A stretch of 51,877 nt of DNA from Halorubrum californiense DSM 19288 (GCF_000336875.1 NZ_AOJK01000067.1:62921-114797), one strand, 5' to 3'; shown: positions 17,842 to 27,300, counted from the stretch's first letter. The notes: generated by a model not told the origin, from the sequence alone. A program made the numbers and translations.

Positions 17842-17883
17842 GTTTATTTTGGGCCGGAATGGGTGGCCCGTCTCAATCGGGCC
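17842..17883 (+). promoter_or_regulatory. T-box plus hairpin, family member 7, with competing stem
   Basis: GTTTATTTT (17842-17850) precedes GGGCC (17851-17855), loop GGAATGGGT and GGCCC (17865-17869). The same GGCCCG (17865-17870) can instead pair with CGGGCC (17878-17883). The two folds exclude each other. The start codon is at 17894. Confidence 0.55.
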
Positions 17884-17893
17884 AGATCCATAG

Positions 17894-18289
17894 ATGAGTC
17901 TGGAAGTCATCGACCGCCACAGCGAAGCACTGTTCGAGTTCCTCTGGTGTCCCGTCTGCGGGCACCAGGTATTCAGTCACATTCCCTTCGAAGGAGTGTT
18001 CTGCAAGAACTGCAACACGCAGGTCGAACTCCAAGAGTCTCGAGAGACACGCGGCTACGAGGAGGCCGTGCTCGCCTGCTTCAACACCGACTCGACCTGG
18101 AACCTTCACGTCGACGAGAAACTGCGCCGCGACCTACCTGATGGGTCGGCGCGCGTGAAGGTCTTCGGCGCACCGGGCTCCTACGAGGTCGACTGGTGGA
18201 GTCCAGCACCTGGGGAGGACTGGGAACCGGTCGAACGTGGTGAATTCGACGACGTGGAGGAACCAGACGAGGTATCACATCTCGCGTAG
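17894..18289 (+). CDS. DUF7567-like zinc-binding protein
   Basis: 131 residues from ATG 17894 (MSLEVIDRHSEALFEFLWCP). Zinc ligands are CPVCGHQ...CKNCNTQ. The second half, NTDSTWNLHVDEKLRRDLPD and GAPGSYEVDWWSPAPGEDWE, is characteristic of a haloarchaeal family I believe is DUF7567. Function is unknown. It lies directly behind family member 7 and just downstream of the DUF7568-like gene, so it may be expressed from both its own element and the upstream unit. Confidence 0.7.
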   Translation: MSLEVIDRHSEALFEFLWCPVCGHQVFSHIPFEGVFCKNCNTQVELQESRETRGYEEAVLACFNTDSTWNLHVDEKLRRDLPDGSARVKVFGAPGSYEVDWWSPAPGEDWEPVERGEFDDVEEPDEVSHLA

Positions 18290-18317
18290 CGGATTGCAAT
18301 CCCGCAACGACTGCGTG

Positions 18318-18352
18318 GTGTTGTTCCTGCGCCGGCGATGGGTGCCGGCGCA
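18318..18352 (+). promoter_or_regulatory. T-box plus GC hairpin, family member 8
   Basis: GTGTTGTTCC precedes TGCGCCGGC (18328-18336), loop GATGGGT (18337-18343) and GCCGGCGCA (18344-18352), a perfect 9-bp stem. It precedes the start at 18372 by 19 bases. Confidence 0.65.
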
Positions 18353-18371
18353 CACGCGCCGGCGAGTATCG

Positions 18372-18941
18372 ATGTCGACACGGAGTCAACTCCGATTCGT
18401 CCAACGAGTCGAACAGATTGGTGAGACAGATGGCAGTGCCGACCGCGTCGCGCAGGTGTACCGGCATTCGGATGGCTACCCGGGGAGCGTCCTCCGGGAT
18501 CTCACACAGCTGAAAGAGCTTCTCGATGCGACCCGTGCGGAGCGCGGACCGGGGTACACAGCGGCGACGTTCATGTTCCTCGACAAGCTCTCGACGGTCG
18601 ACCTCTATCTGGATGGCGACCCAGAGCGAACGATCGACACGGCTCAGCCAGAGGATCTCCTCAAGCCGGCCAATATGGACCACCTCGACCAGCCACTGTT
18701 CCTGCTTGGCCACGGCGTCGAGGATCCAGCTGACGGCATTCACGGCGACGAGGAGTATCTCTACGTCGTGGAACTCCCGACGGAGAACCCGTTCGACGAG
18801 CCGACAGAGTGGACAGTCAAAGTGAGCGGTCGCTCTGCATTCCCCCGCTGGGACGGCCCGACCGACGAGGCTTTCGAACGGGCAAACTGGCAATTCCGCG
18901 GACCTCTCGAGGACGCACTCAGAGACGTCGTCACCGAATAG
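18372..18941 (+). CDS. 189-residue acidic protein, unknown
   Basis: 189 residues from ATG 18372 (MSTRSQLRFVQRVEQIGETD); the frame is open upstream, but that stretch holds the hairpin leader. Notable segments are VAQVYRHSDGYPGSVLRDLT, AATFMFLDKLSTVDLYLDGD and PLFLLGHGVEDPADGIHGDE. The last two resemble proteins annotated as hypothetical on many haloarchaeal plasmids; no function is known. The region near its end (RSAFPRWDGPTDEAF) is Trp- and Pro-rich. The next genes, the toxin-antitoxin-like pair, have their own TATA-type promoter. Confidence 0.65.
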   Translation: MSTRSQLRFVQRVEQIGETDGSADRVAQVYRHSDGYPGSVLRDLTQLKELLDATRAERGPGYTAATFMFLDKLSTVDLYLDGDPERTIDTAQPEDLLKPANMDHLDQPLFLLGHGVEDPADGIHGDEEYLYVVELPTENPFDEPTEWTVKVSGRSAFPRWDGPTDEAFERANWQFRGPLEDALRDVVTE

Positions 18942-18971
18942 GAGATTTGTCAACCTAAATCCAAAAGCGTA

Positions 18972-18977
18972 TTTATA
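18972..18977 (+). promoter_or_regulatory. TATA box for the wHTH/nucleotidyltransferase pair
   Basis: TTTATA lies 26-31 bases before ATG 19003, the distance expected for a leaderless haloarchaeal transcript. No hairpin of the accessory family is present, so this operon is controlled differently from its neighbours. Confidence 0.5.
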
Positions 18978-19002
18978 CGAGTGAGTGTTAAGGTATACAC
19001 GG

Positions 19003-19953
19003 ATGATTTCAAAGGCCGGACTTGCCGTGATTGACGCGCTGAGTACCGGTCGCGAGGCGACGCCAGTAGACCTCGCAACGGAAACCGGGTATTCACAGGC
19101 ACACATTTACGAGGTGCTCGATGACTTGCTGGACGCGGGGCTCTTGGTCGAACGCCGTGGGCCCAACAACCAGCGGCAAGTCCGTGTCGCGGACCACCCG
19201 GTCATTGAAGCATACCGGACGTTGCAGTCGGAACTCAGCCACATTGAATGGGCCGACCTCCTCTCGCCTGCTACCCTCCAGGTGTGCTGGTTTCTTGATG
19301 AGCCCCGCCGAGTATCCGAGATTGCAGAGCGACTCGAGATTACTCGACAAGGCGTTCATAAGGCGCTGTCGCCGCTCAAACATCGGGCGATGCTGTCCCC
19401 GTCCGGCCCCGAGTATGCGGTGAGTGAGGACCTCGTGCCACTGCTGGCATTCGCGCAGGCCGTCGTGACCCACGAACACCGATCACGAGCACGGGAGATC
19501 GCGCCGAGTGCGACTGTCGAGTGGTGCGATCCGAAACGCGCACTCGTCCGTGTGCAGACCACCGAGGATACGGACACGCTCCTAGACAGACCTGATTGGC
19601 AGGTCACTGGACTCGGTCGATTCGAGGAGTACGGGCTACAGTTCTTCCTCGCGGGCGAACCCGCGTTCTGGTATGCACCCGACGAGGAACTCACGCCCGC
19701 CGACGTAGTGTGTCACACCCTCGTCCGCAATAGTGAATCCCGTCGCGTTAGCTATGCAATGCTGTTGATCGAAAAGTTGGACATCGACCAAGAGACGCTC
19801 ACAGACACTGCAACGTGGTACGATCTGGAATCCATGATCGCTGCGATGTACCAGGCACTGCAGGAAGGGGTTGAGGACTCGGACGAGTTCCCTGTCGTCC
19901 TTCCAAGTGAATCAGAATTTATGGCGCTCAAAGAGCAGTACGGAGTCGCATGA
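19003..19953 (+). CDS. Tandem winged-helix regulator, probable AbiE-like antitoxin
   Basis: 316 residues from ATG 19003; an earlier ATG at 18985 lies at the likely transcription start and was rejected. Two winged-helix segments are visible, at about 21-55 (TPVDLATETGYSQAHIYEVL) and about 97-130 (RVSEIAERLEITRQGVHKAL). A mixed alpha/beta domain follows, with WYAPDEELTPADVVCHTLV. Its TGA overlaps the start of the nucleotidyltransferase gene by four bases. In AbiE-type systems a winged-helix antitoxin represses the operon and counters a nucleotidyltransferase toxin; the same logic is inferred here. Confidence 0.75.
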   Translation: MISKAGLAVIDALSTGREATPVDLATETGYSQAHIYEVLDDLLDAGLLVERRGPNNQRQVRVADHPVIEAYRTLQSELSHIEWADLLSPATLQVCWFLDEPRRVSEIAERLEITRQGVHKALSPLKHRAMLSPSGPEYAVSEDLVPLLAFAQAVVTHEHRSRAREIAPSATVEWCDPKRALVRVQTTEDTDTLLDRPDWQVTGLGRFEEYGLQFFLAGEPAFWYAPDEELTPADVVCHTLVRNSESRRVSYAMLLIEKLDIDQETLTDTATWYDLESMIAAMYQALQEGVEDSDEFPVVLPSESEFMALKEQYGVA

Positions 19954-20819
19954 CTGTATTCAAGGGTGGGGAAGCGATCAAAGATTTCCTCGAAGAGTTC
20001 GACAGTTGGCTGTCGGAGTCCGTGACGGTCTATCTCCTCGGCGGATCAGCGATGACGGTCCGGGGATTGAAAGACCAAACCGAAGATATCGATCTTGCGG
20101 TGGGTGTTGTTTCTGAGTTTGAACACGTCTACCAGACGCTCACGTCACAGGGATTCACGGTTGTCGACGAACCAACAGAGTCGTTCGAGGGCGTCGGAAA
20201 AACCGTCGAACTGCATCACGACAAGCGCGGGTTTCGAATCGATATCTTCGAACAGCAAATCGTCGGGAAAGTCTGGATCACAGACCGGATGCGCGACCGG
20301 GCCGAAGAGTTCTGGACCGGGAGTTTCGTAACAGCGTTCATCCTCTCGGATGAGGATATGTTCCTGCTGAAAGCGGTTTCCGGCGGTGATCTAGCGAGTG
20401 GCCGTCGACGCGACATTGAAGATATGCGGAAATACGCCCAGCGTGGCCTGGACTACGAGTCAATCCTTACTGAGATCGACGAACAGCGACCGTTCAATAC
20501 CGGCACGACTGAAGCACGGCAGATCCGTGATCGTTCGCATCCCCTATTCACTATCGAAATGGCAGTAAACTCACTGTCGGGGCTCCCAAACAAGTTCACC
20601 GCTCGTATCGCAGAGTTCGCGACGGAGTTCGAGGTCGAATATACCGTTCTGGGTGCTGTTGACGATGGGATCGACAACGTCAAAGTACTTCGAGATAGAG
20701 TTCTCGCGAATGTGCGAGCACTTTCGGACGACCAGGAAGACACCGTCGATGAAGCGATTGATCGACTAGTCGCAAAGCAGATTCTCGAGTGCGACGGAGA
20801 TACAGTTCGACACCGGTGA
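19950..20819 (+). CDS. Nucleotidyltransferase, probable AbiEii-like toxin
   Basis: 289 residues starting inside the stop of the upstream gene (ATGA). The Pol-beta-type motif is YLLGGSAMTVRGLKDQTEDIDL: Gly31-Gly32-Ser33, then Asp46 and Asp48, with the third Asp probably D98 in FRIDIF. The fold is that of DUF6036/AbiEii-like nucleotidyltransferases. A helical C-terminal half follows. AbiEii-type toxins transfer nucleotides to RNA and block growth; whether this one is toxic is unknown. Translational coupling to a winged-helix protein supports a toxin-antitoxin pair. It converges with the Mrr-type gene at 20891-22255. Confidence 0.75.
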   Translation: MTVFKGGEAIKDFLEEFDSWLSESVTVYLLGGSAMTVRGLKDQTEDIDLAVGVVSEFEHVYQTLTSQGFTVVDEPTESFEGVGKTVELHHDKRGFRIDIFEQQIVGKVWITDRMRDRAEEFWTGSFVTAFILSDEDMFLLKAVSGGDLASGRRRDIEDMRKYAQRGLDYESILTEIDEQRPFNTGTTEARQIRDRSHPLFTIEMAVNSLSGLPNKFTARIAEFATEFEVEYTVLGAVDDGIDNVKVLRDRVLANVRALSDDQEDTVDEAIDRLVAKQILECDGDTVRHR

Positions 20820-20890
20820 GCAGGTACTACGTGTTTGAGTACGGATTGACTCGCCTCCCCGTCGCAGGACTAGCGAATCGGAGTACGGAC

Positions 20891-22255
20891 TTAGATGATG
20901 CCGCCACCCACGAGCAGGACAATAACCGCCAGAAGCGCCGCGACCACACTCCCTCCGGCCAGTAGCTTGTTCTCCATCGCTTTCTCGTGGAGGGGCATCG
21001 CCGCGTACTCCTCGCGGAACGCCTTGAGGTTCTGTTCGTCGTAGAAGTACTTCGTCTTCAACGCAAATCGCTCGGTGACCGCACACCCCGTACACACCGG
21101 CTCCTGCTCAAGCCGTTCGGTCTTGCTGTGACTGTCGCAGGCGATTGCCCCGCAGTTCGGACAATACGTGTACGGCTCGTCGACGCCGCTCGTGTCACAG
21201 TGGACGCACCGATGGATCCCGTCCTCGGCGGTCACTCTGGACGGACCCGCTGCGTAGTACTCGTAAGGATAGGTATACTCCTGAAGGTCAGTGGTGTGCC
21301 GAACCTCGGGGAGGTACACTGGTTCGATCGACTGGACGGAGATGTCCGAGCGGTTCGGCTCGCAGGTCTTGTTGTACGTGACGTTGTTGTCGCCGGTGTA
21401 GGTGACCGTCGTCGTGTGGTGCTGTTGGAGCCGCTCGACGGCCCACTCCTTGTACTCGGTCTGCGTCTGGCCGAACCGGTTCTCCTCGACGTCGTCGAAC
21501 ACCTCCGCGAACTTCTCCGCGTCGAGGTCGACCGTCGCGTGGAGGTTCTCGGTGACCAGGGTCGCGACGTCCTCGTCGACGACCTGCGGCTGCCCGCGCT
21601 CGGCGTGGACGACGAACCGCGTCCGCTCATTGACGCGGTGGATGACGCCCACCGACGTCTCGAAGACGGCGTTCGTGTCGGCGGTGACCGCAACCACCGG
21701 GCGGAACGTCACCGCCGAATGTGGTTCCGGGAGGTCGGCGCTCTCGATGTTCTCGATGTCGCGAAATGCCTCCTCGACGGGCGCGTCGACGTCGGCCGCT
21801 GGGTCGTACGGGCGTAGCGTCTCGTCACAGAGAATCTCGATGCGTCCGTTGTAGAGGTCGAGGCCGATCTCGTCGGCAATCTCCCGGAGGTCCTCGCCGT
21901 CGAGCAGCTCGATTGGATGTGGGTCGTCGTTTTGCTGGAGTCGATGCGCGTACTCCTGGGCGGGATTCGTGAACCGGCCGGTCGTGACGACCATTCCGCG
22001 TTTCGGGCCGTCGAAGTCGAACGTCGCGATTGCTGAGTGGAGCTTCTGGACGACCGGTCGCCCGACCGTCCCCGTGTGCTTGCACTCAACGATGATCGCG
22101 CGCCGCGTGCCGTCGACGACCTCCTCCATGATGACGTCGCGACCCTCGTCGGCGGTTCGGTCGGCCTGACGGACGTTCTCGTAGCCGAGATTGCGGAAGA
22201 CGTCCTCTATCACGTCCTCGAACTCGAACCCTGAGAGATCGTCCAGTACAGCCAT
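20891..22255 (-). CDS. Mrr-type restriction endonuclease-like protein with C-terminal TM segment
   Basis: 454 residues from ATG at 22255 (MAVLDDLSGFEFEDVIEDVF); a longer in-frame extension upstream is less likely. The N-terminal Mrr_cat core is visible: D40 in DEGRDVIMEE, E57-C58-K59 in IIVECKH and Q70 in VVQKLHSA. A middle domain of unknown fold follows. A zinc ribbon (CVHC...CPNC, then CTGC) precedes a single hydrophobic helix at the extreme end (LAGGSVVAALLAVIVLLVGG). Mrr proteins cut modified DNA. The terminal membrane anchor is unusual and could place the nuclease at the membrane to meet incoming DNA (inference). Confidence 0.8.
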   Translation of the reverse strand: MAVLDDLSGFEFEDVIEDVFRNLGYENVRQADRTADEGRDVIMEEVVDGTRRAIIVECKHTGTVGRPVVQKLHSAIATFDFDGPKRGMVVTTGRFTNPAQEYAHRLQQNDDPHPIELLDGEDLREIADEIGLDLYNGRIEILCDETLRPYDPAADVDAPVEEAFRDIENIESADLPEPHSAVTFRPVVAVTADTNAVFETSVGVIHRVNERTRFVVHAERGQPQVVDEDVATLVTENLHATVDLDAEKFAEVFDDVEENRFGQTQTEYKEWAVERLQQHHTTTVTYTGDNNVTYNKTCEPNRSDISVQSIEPVYLPEVRHTTDLQEYTYPYEYYAAGPSRVTAEDGIHRCVHCDTSGVDEPYTYCPNCGAIACDSHSKTERLEQEPVCTGCAVTERFALKTKYFYDEQNLKAFREEYAAMPLHEKAMENKLLAGGSVVAALLAVIVLLVGGGII

Positions 22256-22317
22256 CCCGATATACCTGGACAGTACGTTGCAACTGTCAAATACGTTGCC
22301 GAACGCAGCTACGTCCT

Positions 22318-22349
22318 GTTTTTGAACCCCCGAGAGGGGTGCGGGGGGG
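22318..22349 (+). promoter_or_regulatory. T-box plus GC hairpin, family member 9
   Basis: GTTTTTGAA (22318-22326) precedes CCCCCG (22327-22332), loop AGAGGGGTG and CGGGGG (22342-22347). The start at 22378 is 30 bases after the stem. It is divergent from the Mrr-type gene. Confidence 0.65.
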
Positions 22350-22377
22350 ATCAAACGAGCCTCCCGCGAACCAACCT

Positions 22378-22782
22378 ATGAGTGGAATCAGCGACCCACG
22401 CTCACACGTACAGTCACGGACGACGGCTGATCCCGACGTCATCTACGTCGGTTACCGTAGTCAAGGCCGCGCCATCGTCGAGAAGCAATCAGACCAACAA
22501 CAGCTCACGCCAGAGCGGAGTCTCGAGCTGGCGAATCACAGTCCTTCGGGCTTCGAATGGGGATATGGTGGCAGCGGGCCGGCCCAACTCGCACTCGCCC
22601 TCCTGCTCGATTACACCGACGATGAGGAGGTAGCGCTTGCGGAGTACAAGGCGTTCAAGACCGAAGTAGTGAGCCAGCTAGAGTGTACAGGACCCGACGG
22701 CTTCTGGCGACTCACCGGACGCGAGATAGATGCTAACCTTCATGAGATAGTCGACGACCCAGTCGCACCGTCCGTCAACTAA
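22378..22782 (+). CDS. DUF6166-like protein, copy 1
   Basis: 134 residues from ATG 22378 (MSGISDPRSHVQSRTTADPD). The conserved block is VIYVGYRSQGRAIVEKQ, then FEWGYGGSGPAQLALALLLD and YTDDEEVALAEYKAFKTEVV, matching DUF6166. Function is unknown. A clear paralogue lies at 29858-30544, about 30% into a longer protein. The gene is followed by the DUF7389-like gene after 19 bases, so they probably form an operon behind hairpin member 9. Confidence 0.75.
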   Translation: MSGISDPRSHVQSRTTADPDVIYVGYRSQGRAIVEKQSDQQQLTPERSLELANHSPSGFEWGYGGSGPAQLALALLLDYTDDEEVALAEYKAFKTEVVSQLECTGPDGFWRLTGREIDANLHEIVDDPVAPSVN

Positions 22783-22801
22783 CGATCACAGAGCGCAATC
22801 A

Positions 22802-23080
22802 ATGTCAGAACACACCCAGCAGCCTCGTGCGGCCGCAGAATCGCCGCAGAACCGTGAGCGTCAGGCACCAACCGAGTACGTCGAGCGAAGCGATGTCGGC
22901 GTCTCACTCACCGTCAAACTCACTCGTGGTACCGGCACCCGCGATCAAGACAAGATCACGGCCAAAGTGAAGGCCAAGACGCTCGAAGACGCCCGCGAGG
23001 ATATGGAAACCCTCCGCGAGTATATCCACGACCTCGCTGAGGACACTCGCCAGATCCAGCCAGCCGACCCACACGAATAG
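22802..23080 (+). CDS. DUF7389-like small protein
   Basis: 92 residues from ATG 22802. The core VSLTVKLTRGTGTRDQDKIT and VKAKTLEDAREDMETLREYI match a small haloarchaeal family I believe is DUF7389. The shape, two strands followed by a helix, resembles small RHH-unlike DNA-associated proteins, but no function is known. The first 30 residues are disordered (QQPRAAAESPQNRERQAP). It is probably co-transcribed with the DUF6166 gene. An inverted repeat, AATAGT/ACTATT (23076-23081, 23092-23097), spans its end and may terminate the unit or serve the next gene. Confidence 0.65.
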   Translation: MSEHTQQPRAAAESPQNRERQAPTEYVERSDVGVSLTVKLTRGTGTRDQDKITAKVKAKTLEDAREDMETLREYIHDLAEDTRQIQPADPHE

Positions 23081-23120
23081 TACTTCTTTTGACTATTGCA
23101 CAGAATTGTGTAACCAAAGG

Positions 23121-23780
23121 ATGTACGAAGTGTGCGGTGAGAAGGAACTCAAGATCATCCTCGCGCTTGACCCGGGCGATTCCATCTCAGGCGTCGCGCG
23201 GAAGATCGACGAGAACCGGGAGACGATCCGTCGCGTCGTGAATCGCCTCGAGGAGGCGGGATACGTCGCGGGCGACGATGGGCTTCATCTCATCGATCAA
23301 ACGCTCCGAGACGCCGGTCTCGAGTTCCTGACGGCGTCAGCAGACTTCTCGCCACCGTCGATCTCAGAAGCCTATGTCCTCCCGCAGTTCGCGGGGATGG
23401 AGTATGCATACACTGGCATCGATGCGGTCTACGTCTGGACCCGCGGTGGCTACCAGGTCGCTCGCGACCCAGAGGACTATCCGCTGTTCATCGCCGTCCA
23501 CGAGTCTGACCTCGATGTCTGGACGGCGTTCTTCGATCGGTTCGAAATCCCGACTGCGGAAGAACGCCTGCCCGCTGCCGACCTCGATGGTTCGATACAG
23601 GTGGTACTCAAGCCGCGGCCACAGATCGAGGCCGAGATGGTCGACGGACGGCCCGTCATCCCACTCGAAGAAACTGTGGCGTTCGCAAACGAGCACTACG
23701 CGCACTTCCAGTCAGCGCTCGACATGCTCGGCCGCATGTACGACAGCGTCGACACTGACGCGAACTACCGTCCAAACTGA
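23121..23780 (+). CDS. Winged-helix regulator, paralogue A
   Basis: 219 residues from ATG 23121 (MYEVCGEKELKIILALDPGD). The N-terminal winged helix is DSISGVARKIDENRETIRRVVNRLEEAGYV. A larger alpha/beta domain follows with YVLPQFAGMEYAYTGIDAVYVWTRGGYQVAR and IPTAEERLPAADLDGSIQVV. The protein at 34244-34945 is a clear homologue along its whole length (same FAGMxxAYTxIDxVYVWTxGGYQxAR block), and a decayed third copy lies at 38871-39107. The C-terminal block resembles the nucleotidyltransferase-like parts of regulators that bind ligand, but that is uncertain. It is probably a transcription regulator. Confidence 0.7.
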   Translation: MYEVCGEKELKIILALDPGDSISGVARKIDENRETIRRVVNRLEEAGYVAGDDGLHLIDQTLRDAGLEFLTASADFSPPSISEAYVLPQFAGMEYAYTGIDAVYVWTRGGYQVARDPEDYPLFIAVHESDLDVWTAFFDRFEIPTAEERLPAADLDGSIQVVLKPRPQIEAEMVDGRPVIPLEETVAFANEHYAHFQSALDMLGRMYDSVDTDANYRPN

Positions 23781-23830
23781 CTTGGGGTTCTGACAAGGAA
23801 TTTCTTCGACTGGGAGTGGCCTGGCCGCTG

Positions 23831-23860
23831 TTTGTTGTCGCCTTGAGAGAGCGAAGGCGA
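23831..23860 (+). promoter_or_regulatory. Hairpin before start, weak family member 15
   Basis: TTTGTTG precedes TCGCCTT (23838-23844), loop GAGAGAGCG and AAGGCGA (23854-23860), a perfect 7-bp stem. It has the T-rich lead and position of the family but no GGGTG in the loop. It ends six bases before ATG 23867. Confidence 0.4.
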
Positions 23861-23866
23861 ACAAAA

Positions 23867-24097
23867 ATGAGCGATTCGTTGAATTCATCCGTCGAATCAG
23901 ACGGTCTCACACCGGAACAGCGTCTTGAACCGCCAAACACCCGACTCATCAATGCTGGTATCGCGACGATTCACGACATGGAGACGCTCCGAGCCTGCGT
24001 CGCCTACGAGAACGCGAACCAGCAGCGCGTCCAGATTCTTCGCCAGCTCAAAGATCGGGCCAGCGAAATCCGCGCACAGGACGATTGCAATAGTTGA
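23867..24097 (+). CDS. 76-residue protein, unknown
   Basis: 76 residues from ATG 23867 (MSDSLNSSVESDGLTPEQRL). A disordered acidic start leads into helices (HDMETLRACVAYENANQQRV, QILRQLKDRASEIRAQ), and there are no known motifs. The MRNA-like pattern INAGIATIHDMETLRACVAYE with NANQQRVQILRQLKDRASEI suggests a helical hairpin of the kind found in small haloarchaeal plasmid genes. It is the last high-GC gene before the AT-rich STAND region. The start is supported by the hairpin leader directly upstream. Confidence 0.6.
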   Translation: MSDSLNSSVESDGLTPEQRLEPPNTRLINAGIATIHDMETLRACVAYENANQQRVQILRQLKDRASEIRAQDDCNS

Positions 24098-24133
24098 CCG
24101 CGGGGTCAAATGAGCGATATGCCCGAGATCGCC

Positions 24134-24153
24134 CATATCCCGGAGGGGATATG
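24134..24153. terminator. 8-bp hairpin before the AT-rich island
   Basis: CATATCCC (24134-24141), GGAG and GGGATATG (24146-24153) form a perfect stem in the gap after the 76-residue gene. No gene was seen from 24098 to 24388. It may end the upstream unit or mark the edge of the inserted AT-rich segment. Confidence 0.4.
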
Positions 24154-24388
24154 ATAGCGTATCAGATTTCCACGCGGTAAATAACCCAGATAACGATGAC
24201 TCGTAGATGGTCGAGCCGCTTGGCTACCAACAATCAGGTCTACGGTGATTTCGACACTCAGTAAACCGATTACCGAGCTGAATATGTAGAAACCAAACCC
24301 GAGTTCTACGCTATCTAACAAGAATCGGTCTAAAGGAAGAGTGACGCGGCGGTAATGTTATATCTTAAAATCCGTTTTTCTATCTACA

Positions 24389-27300
24389 ATGAGACAAGGG
24401 GTCGAGCTGGTGGATGAAGATATTTCATCATTTGAACCGAAGCAGGCAGTCAAATTCTTTCGTGATCTAATCTGGGCTTCTGCGCCCGATGCGGGAATTC
24501 AATCGGAGACCCACGTGAATCTAAATATCTACACATCAGATGGTGGAATTGACGCTGAGGCAGAAAATGAATTTGAGGTAGAAGTGACCACTGCTGACAA
24601 AACAAATCTAATTCCGGAGGGAAGAACCGGATACCAAATAAAAACTGGCAGCAAGCCATCAACGTCAGATTGTCAAAATGAATTATTGAATAGTGATGGT
24701 CACATTAAATCATATGTGAAGGATGTCGTGTCTTCTGGTGGGAATTATGTATTCGTCACGTTCTCTCAACTGACCTCTGAAGAGAGGGATGAACGCATCT
24801 CGGCGATTGAAAACCAGCTCAGTGAGAAGGGCTATGACAAGGGGAATGTACAGCTTTTCGCCACCAACCAATTGGTCGAATTTGCCAATCAGTTCCCCGG
24901 CCTCATTTTCAAATACACTTCTATTGAGGGGGGCGGTATTGATATTGGGACTTGGTCTGAACGGAAATCTAATCGAGTTCCAGAAACCTTTGTCGAAACC
25001 GATGATCGAAGAGAAGCCAAGGAGAAGCTAAGATCCCTTCTCAAAAGAACGGATAAGTTTGAAGACATTGACAAGTGCCCAGTTTGTAGAGTCCGAGGAA
25101 CCTCTGGGTTGGGGAAAACCCGCTTAGTATACGAGTCTGTAAATCACGAACAATTTTCGAATCGAGTTATCTACGAAGACGCAGATGATTTTGAAGGATG
25201 CGAGTTAGCGACGACCTTGGAGATAGATGAGAGTCGGCAAGCAATCATTATCCTCGATAACTGTTCAAGAGAACAGCACCGGGCCTTCAACAATAGGTAC
25301 GGTTCCTACGATCGATTGGCGTTGATCACAATCTCGACTGACCGAAGCAAGGTCGCTTCTGATCTTACTTTGACGATTGATCGGTTGCAAAAGGATGATT
25401 TGAGGGAGATTTTAGGAAATGAGTATCCAGAGGTACCAAGCCACACCGTAGACCGCTTCGCAACAATTGCGGACGGGTACCCTGAGATGGCATTGCTTTT
25501 AGCGGAGCGGTACACCAGAGATGATACGGAAGAGAGCGTCGTTGAAGTCTCTGATTCGACGATCTTTGACCGTCTACTGGTGGGGGACGAGCAAGATGCG
25601 CCTGAGCTCAGAGCTGTAAAGCGGATCTTGACGCCCTTTGCATTCTTTGACCGGATTAATTGGTCAGATAACGAGAGCCATCGAGAGTGGATTGTCCGAG
25701 CGTTTAATCTGAAATCTGATTACTCCGATGAGGTCATTTCTGAAGTTGTTCAGTATGAGAAGAACCGGGGTGTGCTAAGCGGTGACGACGTACTCTCGCT
25801 GCGAACGATTCCATTGGCAACCTACCTGATGAGATCTGCGCTTGAAAGGGATGCTTCGATCCTTGATTCAATATTCCATGAGAGTTGTCCGCCGAGGCTG
25901 TTGTGGAGCTTTGCTGAGAGAATTCCCTATGCCAACACCATAGACCAAGCGGTGGAGTGGTCCACAATAACACTCCTCAGAACAGAGTGGTTTGGGAGCT
26001 CTGGGTTCAAAGCGAACATTGGACCAGTCTTCCGAGGTCTTGCCGAAGTAACTCCGGGAGAAGCTTTAGAGATACTAGAGAGGTTCTTGGGACCGATGGA
26101 GCGTGAAGAATTGGAGGATATTGGGGGACGGAGACCTATCCTAGAAAGCCTGCGTCGGATTGCGGTTTGGGAGACGCACTTCTTTGGTGCAGCTCTACTC
26201 CTCAAGAAGTTGGCCGAGGCTGAAAATGATGACAAATTTGTAAACAACTCCACAGGATTGTTCGCGGATTTATTTTCGCCACACTATGGCCCATACGCTC
26301 CAACCGAGGTTGCTCCAATGGATCGATACCCACTTTTGGAGGATTTGCTAACTTCGAGGGACTCCGAAAAACACAGGGTGGGATTAGAGGCAGCCGAGCA
26401 AATATTGTCGATTAGAGGTAGTAGGGGTGGTGGAATACCCCACCGACAAGGTGCCAAGCCAGCACCAGACTTGTGGGTGCCCGAAAATAATGAACAGAGA
26501 ATCGAATATTTTAGAGAAGTATGGAAGCTAGTAGAAAAGAACCTCGGACGGTTCCAAGAAAAGCACTTTGAGAAGGCACTAGATATTCTCTTGAACAATT
26601 GCCGGAAGCTGGCTGAGGGCGAGGACCTCACCCCCATTATTCAGGATACGTTTCGTAATTTGCTGGACCACAAGGACGTGGACGCGAACGACGTGATCTC
26701 CGCCACAAGTGGGATTGTCCATTATGACGCAGATGAATATCCGATGGAGCTCCGCGAATCTTGGGAGGAGTTCGAAAAGGAGATCACAAACCGCGATTTC
26801 CACACGAAGCTTAAACGATACGTAGCAGGCTATAACTTGGTAGATCGTTCTGAAGAGCGTGAAGAAATAACCGAGAGGAGGATTGCCTCTCTTGCCGAGG
26901 AGATCACGGAAAATCCGGCCCTCATCACCGATGAGTTAGAATGGATGCACGAAGCCTCTTCTGAAAATGCTGGAGATCTTGGTCGGGAAATGGCAAAGCG
27001 AGACAACGATCTCGAACTTATTGACATTCTCCTATCCGGTTTACATTCGGTCAAGCCAGATGCCTCGTGTAGGCTATTTGGAAGCTACCTATACGAAGTG
27101 GTAGATTCCTGTGAGGAAGCCCCCAAGAACATTTTTGATCGAATGATAGATGATCAACATCTCATCAACTTCTTCCCCTTCTTAGTTCGCAGAGCAGACC
27201 CATCGGACGAAGCAGCTGAACTGATTTTAGATACTGTCCAAAATGGTGATATTCCACTCCGTAAGATCAGCCAGATCGAGACTATTGCGCGAAGTGGAGA

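Noticed and set aside
18081-19106. Long minus-strand open frame opposite the 189-residue gene
   Set aside because: It covers three + strand genes and a promoter region and has no recognisable domain; it is a mirror of codon bias.
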